From positions 4,030,001 to 4,094,000 of the forward strand of contig AP019416.1 in assembly GCA_004295565.1 (NCBI GenBank): a stretch of DNA of 64,000 nucleotides. Direction: 5' to 3'. The notes below the pieces were generated by a model. It was not told the DNA's origin and ran no database searches. It saw only the letters and a list, made by a program, of their open reading frames with translations. This DNA is from Vreelandella olivaria. Lineage in GTDB: Bacteria; Pseudomonadota; Gammaproteobacteria; Pseudomonadales; Halomonadaceae. The stretch's first letter is position 1. Each line of letters starts with the position of its first letter. Position numbers and translations under genes: made by a program. Positions 9,870 through 18,984 of the stretch are shown in pieces.

Positions 9870-10817
9870 TCACTCGCTGTGTTTAACACCCGGCAGTACG
9901 CAGAGCATTTCATACAGCAGCGTGGCGCCCATCAGCGCGGTGTTGCCGCTGGGGTCATAAGGAGGTGATACTTCCACCAGGTCGCCGCCGACAATATTGA
10001 GCCCAGCGGCACCGCGAACCAGCTCCAATCCTTGGCTAGAGGTCAGCCCCCATTTCCACCGTGCCGGTACCGGGGGCAACAGAAGGATCCAGGCCGTCGA
10101 TGTCGAAACTGATATACACCGGGATATCACCCATCTGCTCACGCACTTCCTGCATCAAGGGCGCTAGCGAGCGGTACCAGCACTCTTCGGCGGGAACGAC
10201 ACGAAAGCCCTGGTCGCGGCACCAGTCAAAATCTTCAGCGGCATAGCCAGTACCACGCAGGCCGATTTGCACCACCTTGCCATGGGCCAATAAGCCCTCC
10301 TCCTGAGCACGACGAAACGGTGTGCCGTGGGCAATTGGTTCGCCGAACATATGCTCGTTAACATCGGCATGGGCATCGATATGGATCAGCCCCACCGGGC
10401 CGTGCTTTTGGCCATGGCGCGAAGGATAGGCAGCGTGAGCGTATGTTCACCGCCCAGGGTCAGCGGAATGCAGTCATGTTTCAGCACGTCATCGTAAAAG
10501 GCGGTAATGATGTCGACGCTTTTCGGCAGGTGAAACGTATTGATAGGGACGTCGCCGATATCAGCTACTTGCAAGCTTTCAAAGGGCGCGGCGCGGGTCG
10601 CCATGTTATAGGGACGCAGCATACGCGATTCGTCGCGGATCTGGCGTGGCCCGAGCCGTGTACCTGGGCGATTTGAAGTGCCAATATCCATGGGTATCCC
10701 AATAAATGCCGCATCCAAACCCTCGGCCGTCTCCTGCGTTGGCAGACGCATCATGGTGGCGGGGCCTGCAAAGCGCGGCATGGTATTACCGCCCAGGGGC
10801 TGATTAAACTCCGACAT
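9870..10817 (-). CDS. gbuA: guanidinobutyrase (ureohydrolase family), two frame breaks
   Basis: Ureohydrolase that splits 4-guanidinobutyrate to 4-aminobutyrate and urea with two Mn ions. The N-terminus NQPLGGNTMPRFAGPATMMRLP and the C-terminus LLYEMLCVLPGVKHSE closely follow the Pseudomonas GbuA pattern as I remember it, more than SpeB agmatinase. Metal-site motifs: LGGEHTLTLP (usually GGDH), IDAHADVNEH and SFDIDGLDPSVAPGTGT. The frame changes near 10393 and 10045; the restored protein has about 315 residues. First gene of the operon. A sigma-54-type promoter lies at 10905-10920, and a sigma-54 activator is encoded divergently. Confidence 0.9.
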
Positions 10818-10825
10818 AGTTCTCT

Positions 10826-10859
10826 CCTAGACGTTATTTGAACCTAGACGTTATTTGAA
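10826..10859. repeat. perfect 17-bp tandem duplication in the gbuA leader
   Basis: CCTAGACGTTATTTGAA occurs twice head to tail (10826-10842 and 10843-10859), just upstream of the gbuA start and downstream of the predicted sigma-54 promoter, so it would be part of the mRNA leader. A recent slippage duplication or an assembly artefact are both possible. No function is evident. Confidence 0.85.
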
Positions 10860-10904
10860 ATTGCTGAATCGCAATGCGTGCACAGCTTGTCTATCAATAG
10901 ACAT

Positions 10905-10920
10905 TGCACAGAGCGTGCCA
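10905..10920 (-). promoter_or_regulatory. sigma-54 (-24/-12) promoter of the gbuA operon
   Basis: Read on the minus strand the site is TGGCACGCTCTGTGCA. It matches the sigma-54 consensus TGGCACG-N4-TTGCW with one change in the -12 element (GTGC for TTGC) and has exact GG-N10-GC spacing. Transcription would start near 10894, about 75 bases before the gbuA ATG. The divergently encoded regulator at 11073 is a sigma-54-dependent activator, which supports the call strongly. Confidence 0.8.
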
Positions 10921-10957
10921 AGTCATCACAACCGCCAGGAAAGGCACTTTGCTAGCC

Positions 10958-10980
10958 ATTTGATGCAAAATGCATTAAAT
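10958..10980. promoter_or_regulatory. candidate activator-binding site (inverted repeat)
   Basis: ATTTGATGCA-AAA-TGCATTAAAT is an inverted repeat with nine of ten arm positions matching. Its centre lies about 75 bases upstream of the predicted gbuA transcription start and about 100 bases before the regulator gene, as expected for an enhancer site of the neighbouring sigma-54 activator. Binding is inferred. Confidence 0.45.
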
Positions 10981-11072
10981 TGACGACCCATCAATTCAAT
11001 ACTGCATCGATGATTCAAAAATGGTTCGATTAGAAGGCTAATACCGCGGGTGAGTCAGATGAGTGAATTCGA

Positions 11073-12488
11073 ATGAGTGAAATAGACAAACGCGTGCTGC
11101 AAACCATTGTGGAAACCGCCAATGATCACTTCTTTATCGTCAGTGGCGAAGGACGTGTGCTGGATATTAGCCCAGGCGCCGAAGCGGTATACGGCGTTTC
11201 GCGGGAAGAGCTGCTCGCCAGCAGCGTTCAGCAACTGCAAACCGCGGGGTGCTTAAGCCCTCCATCACCATGGAAGTGATGCGTACCCGCCGACCTGCAC
11301 AGCTTATGCAGGTCACTGGAACAGGCCGCCGGGTGATTGCCGAAGCCTACCCGGTGTTCGTTGACGGCAAGCTGGAGCGTATTATCAGCCGCTCGCGGGA
11401 TTTAACCGATTTGCAGTTACTGCAGGACGAATATGCCCTACTGCAAAAGCGCTTTAGCGAACACTTAAAGCGCAGCCAGGCAGCGCCAGACGCGGAAGAG
11501 CAGGCGTTGGATGACGCCCTGGACAATTTGCAGGTGCGCAGCAGCGTGATGCGCGAAATTGCGCTGCTGCTTAAGCGGGTCGCCCCTTCGGATGCCAATG
11601 TGTTGATGCTGGGTGAGTCTGGCGTGGGTAAAACCGCCTTTGCCAAACAGCTGCACCGCTGGAGCCAGCGCTGTGACGGGCCCTTTATTGACGTTAACTG
11701 CGCCGCTATTCCCGAAAACCTGTTTGAGTCCGAGATGTTTGGCTACCAGCCCGGCGCTTTCAGCGGTGCCGCTCGCCAGGGCAAGGCCGGGCTGTTAGAG
11801 CAGGCCGAGGGCGGTACGCTGTTTTTGGATGAAATAGGCGAGCTGCCACTGCTAATGCAAACCAAACTGCTCAAGGTGATTCAGGACGGTAGTTTGACCC
11901 GACTGGGTGACACCCGCTCTCGCAAGGTCAATTTCCGCTTGGTCGTGGCGACTAATCAGGATTTGGGCAAGCAAGTAGAGGCCGGACTTTTCCGTCTGGA
12001 TCTTTACTACCGCCTCAATGTGATCCCAGTCACCCTGCCGCCGCTGCGTGACCGCCGGGAGGATATCCCCGACCTGGTTGAAGCGTGTTTAAACCGGCTC
12101 AACCAGCGCTATGGGCGGCAAAAATTCTTGATACCCGCGCTTGGTCGACCCTGATGGGCGGCGAATGGCAGGGTAACGTCCGCGAGCTGGAGAACTGGCT
12201 GAGAGAGCCTGGCTTTCCAGCCCCACCGATCAAATCGAGGTGCCCGCCGCACTCCCTCACGCCGAGCAACACCCAGCCAGTTTACCTAGCGCCTCGCCAG
12301 CAGCGTTGGCAGTAGCACTCGAACCCCAGGAAACCCTCAAGCAGTACCTAGCGCGAATGGAGCGGGAGACGCTTGAAGAATTGTGCACCACCCTCCCCAG
12401 CACCTACGCCATTGCCGAGCGGCTGGGCATCAGCCAATCCAGCGTGGTGCGTCGATTGCAGCGCTATGGCATTAAAGTTACCAAGTGA
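11073..12488 (+). CDS. PAS-AAA+ sigma-54-dependent activator with TyrR-type HTH, several frame breaks
   Basis: Activator of sigma-54 RNA polymerase, about 470 residues when frames are joined near 11245, 12130 and 12210. Residues 1-110 are a PAS sensor ([20 protein letters not shown]). The AAA+ domain shows Walker A GESGVGKT, Walker B GGTLFLDE and [20 protein letters not shown]. The GAFTGA loop that contacts sigma-54 reads GAFSGA. The C-terminal HTH ([20 protein letters not shown]) is of the TyrR type. PAS plus AAA+ plus this HTH is the RocR-like layout of amino-acid catabolism regulators. It is divergent from the gbuA operon, which has a sigma-54 promoter, so control of guanidino-compound breakdown is likely. 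Confidence 0.86.
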
Positions 12489-12601
12489 TTTTCTGCTTGA
12501 CACCGCTAGCGTAATCAACCATCCATGTAACTGTCATAAAACGGCAACACCTTCAACACAAGCTGAAACAATAACAACCAACAGTCGGTGATGTGTGTGC
12601 T

Positions 12602-13803
12602 ATGTCAAACCAATCGCGTATCCGCCTGGAACGCGTCACCAAACGTTGGGACGCGACCACTGCTGTCGATGACATCTCCTTCGACGTCACACCTGGGCAG
12701 TTTGTCATTCTGCTGGGGCCTTCCGGCTGTGGAAAATCCACCACGCTGCGCATGATCGCGGGTCTTGAAGAGGCCAGCGACGGGCGTATTCATATTGGCG
12801 AGCGTGACGTCACGCGCCTGCCGCCCGGTGACCGCGGGCTGAGCATGGTGTTTCAGTCCTACGCGCTGTTTCCGCATTTGAGTGTGGCTGACAATATCGT
12901 GTTTGGCCTGCGCAGCCGCAAGGTGCCCAAGGCCGAACAGCGCGAGCGCCTGGCGAAAGTCGCCGAGCTGGTGGATCTCACCGACTACTTACACCGCAAA
13001 CCTGCCCAGCTTTCCGGCGGCCAGCGCCAACGGTTGCGCTGGCGCGCTCGGTTATTTCCGAACACCCGATCTGCCTAATGGATGAGCCGCTATCCAACCT
13101 GGATGCGCGGCTGCGTAGCGATATGCGCCGGGAAATCAAAGCATTACAGAGCCGCCTGAGTATGACGGTTATCTATGTTACCCATGATCAGGTGGAAGCC
13201 ATGAGCATGGGTGATCGAGTGATTCTGATGCAGCACGGCAAGATCGTGCAGGATGGCTCGCCTGACGAGCTCTATAACCGCCCCGCTAGCGCTTTTGCCG
13301 CCAGCTTTATTGGAAGCCCCGCGATGAATTTGTTACCACTCGTTAAAGGTGAACAGGGTGCCGTTATCGAAGGCGAACCGAGTACGCCAGTTGCGCCAAT
13401 GGAAGCCATCGGCGGACATTTGGGCATCCGACCGGAAGATATCGAGCTGAGAATTAACGCAACAGACGGTATTCCTGGGTTAGTGGTCAGCGATGAATAT
13501 CTGGGCGCCGACACCATTGCCCATGTAAACGTCGGCAACCATAGCGTAAGGGTTCGAATGAGTGGTAAGCACGCCCTTGCAGGACAGCCCTGCCGTCTCT
13601 ACTGGACGAGTGAAAATGCACATCTGTTTGGTGCTGACGGTTTACGGCGAGATGACATAACGCCGACATCATTCCCCATTCACCCAGAAGCATTCCTCGT
13701 CCACCGGTGGTGGGCTCTTTTCAACACTGATCAGCTTTTCAACCCTGATGCAGTACTGACACTTGCGGAGTCTCTTATGCGTTTGCGTACCCCTTTGCAA
13801 TGA
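12602..13803 (+). CDS. ABC importer ATPase, MalK/UgpC type, one or two frame breaks
   Basis: ATP-binding subunit of a CUT1-type importer. Walker A LLGPSGCGKSTTLRMIAG, Q-loop MVFQSYALFPHLSVADNI, signature LSGGQRQR, Walker B ICLMDEPLSNLDARLR and H-loop TVIYVTHDQVEAMSMGDR are all present, followed by a regulatory OB-like domain (HLGIRPEDIELR). The frame breaks near 13032, inside QRQRVALARS. The open frame runs on past the usual family end (about FGADGLRR) to 13803 and overlaps the next gene's start. A single-base shift would instead place a TAA at 13658-13660, so the true end is probably near there. Confidence 0.88.
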
Positions 13804-15056
13804 CCGCCCTGGCAGCGGGCTTATTAAGCGCCGCTCAGGTAAACGCGGATAGCGTCGATCTGACCATGTACTATCCGGTCGCGGTGGGCGGTGCACTCAC
13901 CGACGTCGTTGATAATCTGGTGGCAGAGTTTGAGAGCGAATATCCCGATATCAATGTGGAAGCGATCTACGCCGGTAACTACGACGACACCCGCGTGCGC
14001 GCCATGTCGGCGATGGAGGCGGGTGAAACACCCCAACTATCGGTCATGTTCTCCATCGACCTTTACGAGCTGATTGAGCAGAACGCCATCGTCGCCTTTG
14101 ACGATCTAGTCGAAACCGATGAAGAGCGCGAATGGCTCGATGGCTTCTACCCAGGGCTGATGGAAAATGGCCAACTGGATGGCAAAACCTACGGCATCCC
14201 CTTCCAGCGCTCCACCATCGTACTGTTCTGGAACAAGGACGCCTTTGAAGCCGCAGGCCTAGATCCCGAAACACCCCCAGAAAACTGGGAACAGATGGCC
14301 GAGATGGCCGCTACCGTTCGCGAAGCCTCCAACGGCGAGCAGTGGGGTGTGATGGTGCCGTCGACTGGCTATCCCTACTGGATGTTCCAGGCCTTTGCCT
14401 TTCAGAACGGCCACCGGCTAATGAGCGAAGACGGCACCGAGGTCTACTTCGACGACCCCGCAGCGGTTGAAGCGCTGGAGTACTGGGTGTCACTGGCCAC
14501 CGAGCACGATGCCATGCCCGACGGCACCATCGAGTGGGGCACCCTGCGCCAGAACTTCCTGGAAGAGTCCACGGCCATGATGTGGCACACCACCGGCAAC
14601 CTGACCGCCGTACGCAGCGAAGCCAATTTTGATTTTGGCGTGGCTATGCTGCCGATGAAAACCCAGCGTGGCAGCCCTACCGGCGGCGGCAACTTCTACA
14701 TTTTCGAGGATACGACGGAAGAGGAGCAGCGCGCGGCGATGACCTTTATTCGCTGGATGACTGCCCCTGAGCGCGCCGCCGCTTGGTCGATCGAAACCGG
14801 CTATATGGGCGTTAGCCCTGCCGCTTATGAGACCGACGCTCTGCAAAGCTACGTGGAAGAATTCCCGCCTGCCGCAGTCGCCCGCGACCAGTTGGAGCAT
14901 GCCACGGCGGAGCTTTCCACCTATCAGGGCGGCCGCATTCGCCGCGCCTTGGATAACGCCGTGCAAGCAGCGCTGACCGGTCAAATGACACCGCAAGAAG
15001 CGCTGAGCCAGGCGCAGCAAGAGGCCGATAGCGTACTGCGTCGTTACGCCCGCTAA
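13777..15056 (+). CDS. ABC importer substrate-binding protein, UgpB-like, frame break in signal peptide
   Basis: Periplasmic binding protein of about 425 residues. From the ATG at 13777 a signal peptide (MRLRTPFAMTALAAGLLSAA, cleavage after VNA) is restored if one C is added to the run near 13790; otherwise the open frame starts at 13800 without a basic N-terminus. The mature part, with GYPYWMFQAFAFQNG, MMWHTTGNLTAV and GGGNFYIFEDTTEEEQRAAM, resembles UgpB-type proteins that bind glycerol 3-phosphate or related compounds. Gene order ATPase, binding protein, permease, permease. A strong hairpin follows at 15078-15099. The substrate is not certain. Confidence 0.85.
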
Positions 15057-15077
15057 ACGCTAGACATTTGACTGTTC

Positions 15078-15099
15078 GCCGGGGCATGCCCCGGCTTTT
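15078..15099 (+). terminator. GC-rich hairpin between binding-protein and permease genes (attenuator)
   Basis: GCCGGGG-CATG-CCCCGGC followed by TTTT: a 7-bp perfect GC stem with a four-base loop. It lies 20 bases after the binding-protein stop and 20 bases before the permease start. Such a hairpin usually gives higher expression of the binding protein than of the permeases, by partial termination or by protecting the upstream mRNA end. Confidence 0.7.
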
Positions 15100-15119
15100 C
15101 CAACGTGCGGTACGTCTCT

Positions 15120-16002
15120 ATGTCATTCACCAATCACCGCAAAATGCAGCTCTATGGCGCGCTTCTGCTGCTGCCCGCTGCGCTACTGCTGACGGCGTTT
15201 GCTTATTTACCGACGGTGACAACGGTCATTAACAGCCTGTTTTTACCCGGTTTTCGCGGTGCACCCACTGAATTCGTAGGACTTGAAAATTATCAGGTGC
15301 TGTTCGATGACCCGACGTTTTGGAAAGTAGCGCGAAACAACTTAATCTACGCCATCGGTACGATTCCTACGTCTATTGCGCTGGCCTTGGGTATGGCATT
15401 GTTCGTCAATGGCAAGCTTCGCGGGCGGGGCTTTGTGCGCATGGCTTACTTTACGCCGACGATTCTACCCATGATTGCCGCGGCCAATATCTGGATGTTT
15501 TTCTACGCCCCGCAAATTGGCCTGTTCAATAGTCTGCTCGGCGCACTGGGAATGCCTGGCGTTAACTGGCTAGGCGACCCAGGCGTCGCGTTGGGCTCAG
15601 TGATTGTGATGTCGGTATGGAAAGAAGCCGGCTTTTTATGATTTTCTATCTGGCGGCGCTGCAAAGTATGCCACCCGAGCTAAAAGAGGCGGCTGACCTA
15701 GAAGGCACTAGCCGCTGGAGCTTCTTTGGCGTGTCACCTTTCCGCTGCTCATGCCCACCACGCTGTTTGTGCTCATCAATGCGCTGATTAACTCGGTGCG
15801 GGTCGTCGATCACCTATTTATCTTGACCAAGGGCGGGCCCAACAACGCCACCAACCTGCTGCTCTACTACGTCTACGAGAACGCCTTCTCGTTCTTTGAC
15901 CGCACCACGGCGGCGACCATTACGGTGGTCATTCTGGTGGTGCTGGCGGTAGTGGCCACGCTGAAGTTCACGATTTTAGACCGCAGGACGCACTATCAAT
16001 GA
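15120..16002 (+). CDS. ABC importer permease, UgpA/MalF type, two frame breaks
   Basis: First inner-membrane subunit of the importer, about 294 residues when joined near 15640 and 15732. It starts MSFTNHRKMQLYGALLLLPA with a first helix, then AFAYLPTVTTVINSLFLPGF; the EAA loop that docks the ATPase is PPELKEAADLEGTSRWSFF. Several further helices end at DRRTHYQ. The stop overlaps the start of the second permease (ATGA). The ATG at 15120 is preferred over 15105 because it begins the usual short cytosolic leader. Confidence 0.88.
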
Positions 16003-16840
16003 AGTCGACCACGACCTATGCGCCCCGCTCCCGATTCTTCTCAGTTCCAGCGCTGGAAACCGTGGCCGCGTGGCTACTGGCGATTATTTGGATTTTTCCG
16101 CTGCTGTATGCCTTTTGGGCCGCCTTCCACCCCAGCGAGTTTATGGTGAACTTTGAGCTCTTCGCCCCGCTGACACTGGAGAACTTCACTAATGCCTGGT
16201 CTCAAGCGCCCTTTGCCCGCTACTACCTGAATACCTTTGCGCTGGTGACGGGGGTGGTGATCGGTCAGTTTGTGGTCTGTACCCTGGCGGCATTTGCCTT
16301 TGCGCGCTTCCCAATTCCCGGGAAGAACGTACTGTTTATGCTGGTGCTGATTCAGCTGTTTGTGTTCCCCGAAGTGCTGATTGTCGAGAACTACCGCATT
16401 GCCAGCGAGCTGGGGTTGATCAACACCATCACCGGTATTGGCCTGCCTTATGTCGCCAGCGCCTTGGGTATTTTTCTACTGCGCCAAACATTTAAAACCA
16501 TCCCAAGGGAGCTGGAAGACGCCGCCCGCATCGAAGGCTGCAACTGGCTAGAAATTTTGTGGAAGGTGTATGTACCGCTCGCCAAGCCTACCTATCTGGC
16601 TTACGGACTGGTCTCGATCAGCCACCACTGGAACAACTTTATCTGGCCATTAGTGGTCACCAACTCGGTAGAGAGCCGCCCGCTCACGGTTGGATTAGGG
16701 GTATTTTCCGCGCCCGAAACAGGCGTTAACTGGGCCACCGTCAGCGCCGCAACGCTGTTAAGTATCGCCCCACTGCTCATTGCCTTTTGCTATTCCAGCG
16801 CCAATTCGTGCAGTCGTTTTTAAGGGCCGGGATTCGCTAG
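15999..16840 (+). CDS. ABC importer permease, UgpE/MalG type, frame break at the end
   Basis: Second permease, 280 residues. Six helices are visible. The EAA loop is PRELEDAARIEGCNWLEILW, followed by VPLAKPTYLAYGLVSISHHWN. The open frame ends early with an odd tail at 16823. Adding one T to the run near 16787 restores the family-typical ending AFLLFQRQFVQSFLRAGIR with a TAG at 16838-16840. A second, degraded copy of this C-terminal coding motif occurs near 21005. Confidence 0.88.
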
Positions 16841-16904
16841 GCTGACGCCCTCCCCGTTTTTCGTGCACAATTCTTTCTTAAGCATGCGACACGGGAGAGC
16901 ATTG

Positions 16905-18727
16905 ATGCACGGCGACACCCACCCAACAGCCCTCAAGGTGCTGCAGGAGGTATTTGGCTACGACAGCTTTCGCGGCCCGCAGCAGGCGATCATTGAGCAT
17001 GTGATGGCCGGGGCGATGCGCTGGTGCTGATGCCCACTGGCGGGGGCAAGTCGCTGTGCTATCAGATTCCGGCGCTGCTGCGCGAGGGCACCGCGATTGT
17101 GATCTCGCCGCTGATCGCGCTGATGCAGGATCAGGTGGCGGCACTTCAGCAAAACGGAGTCAAAGCGGCCTACCTCAACTCCAGCCTTGATTACCATGAG
17201 GCGGTCGAGGTGGAAAACCGCCTGTGGGCGGGTGAGCTGGATCTTTTGTATGTGGCGCCGGAGCGGCTGGCCACACCGCGTATGCAGACGCTGCTGGAAC
17301 AGACCCAGATCGCGCTATTCGCCATTGATGAAGCCCACTGTGTTTCCCAGTGGGGCCACGACTTTCGACCCGAGTATCGCCAGCTCTCCCACCTGCACCA
17401 GCGCTTTCCCCAGGTGCCACGTATCGCGCTGACCGCCACCGCCGATGTGCCCACCCGGCACGATATCATGGAGCATCTGCAGCTCCATGACGCAGCGCTG
17501 TATAACAGCGGCTTTGACCGGCCCAACATTCGCTACCATATCGCCGAGAATCAGGGCAAGGCCAAGGAACAGCTGCTGCAGTTTATCCGCGAGCACCACG
17601 ACGGCGAGGCGGGTATTGTCTACTGTCTCTCCCGGCGCAAGGTGGAGGAGACCGCCGCTTGGCTTGAACGCCAGGGGCTGACCGCACTGCCCTACCACGC
17701 GGGGCTTCCCCCTGAGCAGCGCCAGCACCACCAGACCCGTTTTCTGCGTGAAGATGGCGTGGTCGTCGTGGCCACCATCGCCTTCGGCATGGGTATCGAT
17801 AAACCCGACGTGCGCTTCGTCGCCCACCTCAACCTGCCCAAGAGCATCGAAGCCTACTACCAGGAGACCGGCCGGGCCGGGCGCGACGGCCTGCCCGCCG
17901 ATGCCTGGATGGCCTACGGGCTCCAGGACGTGATCACCCTGCGCCAAATGCAGCAGGACTCCAGCGCCGCTGACCAGCAAAAGCGTATCGAGCAACAGAA
18001 ACTCGACGCCATGTTGGGGCTTTGCGAGATCATCAGTTGCCGCCGCCAGGCGCTGCTCCACTACTTTGGCGATCATCTGGACGCCCCCTGCGGCAACTGC
18101 GACAACTGCCTGACCCCGCCCGAGACCTGGGAGGCTACAGTAGCGGCGCAAAAGGCACTCTCCTGTGTCTATCGCACCGAACAGCGCTTCGGCGTCACCT
18201 ATCTGGTGGACGTACTACTAGGTAAAAATAACGAGCGGATCACCCGCTTTGGCCATGACCGCCTAAGCACCTTCGGCATTGGTAAAGAGCTCGCGGCTAA
18301 CGAGTGGAAAGCGCTCTTTCGCCAGTTGATTGCCAGCGGCTTTTTAAGCGTGGATATGGAGGGGCACGGTGGCATCAAGCTCACTGCCAATGCCAAGCCG
18401 GTACTGCGCGGCGAGCAGTCACTCACCCTGCGTAAACCAAGCAAGGCCAAGGCCGCCCGGCGAGGCAGCAAAGCGGGCTCTGCCACGCTGCCCCACGGCG
18501 CACTATGGGAAGCCTTGCGCCAGCACCGCCGCGAGCTGGCCGCAGCCCAGGGCGTGCCTGCCTATGTGATCTTCCACGACGCTACTCTGGCCGAAATGGT
18601 CGAACAGAAACCCCAGAGCCTGGCGGCACTGGGCGCGATCTCCGGCATTGGTGCACGTAAGTTGGCGGATTATGGCGAGGGCTTTCTGGATGTCATTCTG
18701 GCGCATCGGGAAACCGAGAGCGAATAA
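16905..18727 (+). CDS. recQ: ATP-dependent DNA helicase RecQ, one frame break
   Basis: 3'-5' DNA helicase of recombination and fork repair, about 608 residues, matching the usual RecQ length. Motif 0 [17 protein letters not shown], Walker [21 protein letters not shown] box [18 protein letters not shown], motif [10 protein letters not shown] and motif [17 protein letters not shown] are present. Next come the zinc-binding cysteines ([16 protein letters not shown]), the RQC wing and a C-terminal HRDC domain ending in [14 protein letters not shown]. The frame is broken near 17018 in a GGGG run ([14 protein letters not shown] expected). The ATG at 16905 restores the complete N-terminus. Transcribed alone, after the ABC importer genes. 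Confidence 0.95.
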
Positions 18728-18852
18728 ACGTCTTTTACTGCAGGTTTTGCTGTTTCACCACGCTTTCCCCGGCAAGTCCAATCGACTTAATTAGACTAAA
18801 GGCGCGCAACCAAGGTCGTATTGCCTCCGACAAGTAGTATTGAATTACTATT

Positions 18853-18880
18853 AAAACACCTGAATGATACAGGTGTTTTA
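18853..18880. terminator. bidirectional intrinsic terminator between recQ and the lipase gene
   Basis: AAAACACCTG-AATGATA-CAGGTGTTTT is a perfect 10-bp inverted repeat whose arms begin and end in A and T runs, the form of a terminator working in both directions. It lies about 125 bases after recQ and 105 bases before the lipase start. Confidence 0.75.
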
Positions 18881-18984
18881 ATCAGTCGCTTAATCTTTCC
18901 CATTTTCCTGACACACCCGTAGATGCAGTGAATGCAGCACCCTCAATCAACAATAATAATCACGAGATACGGAGGTATCTTAAT

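Noticed and set aside
14490-15020. 176-codon minus-strand frame
   Set aside because: Antisense to the UgpB-like binding protein, whose frame is clearly the real one.
17315-18151. 278-codon open frame on the minus strand
   Set aside because: It lies wholly inside recQ, antisense, with no family resemblance; a shadow of high-GC coding DNA.
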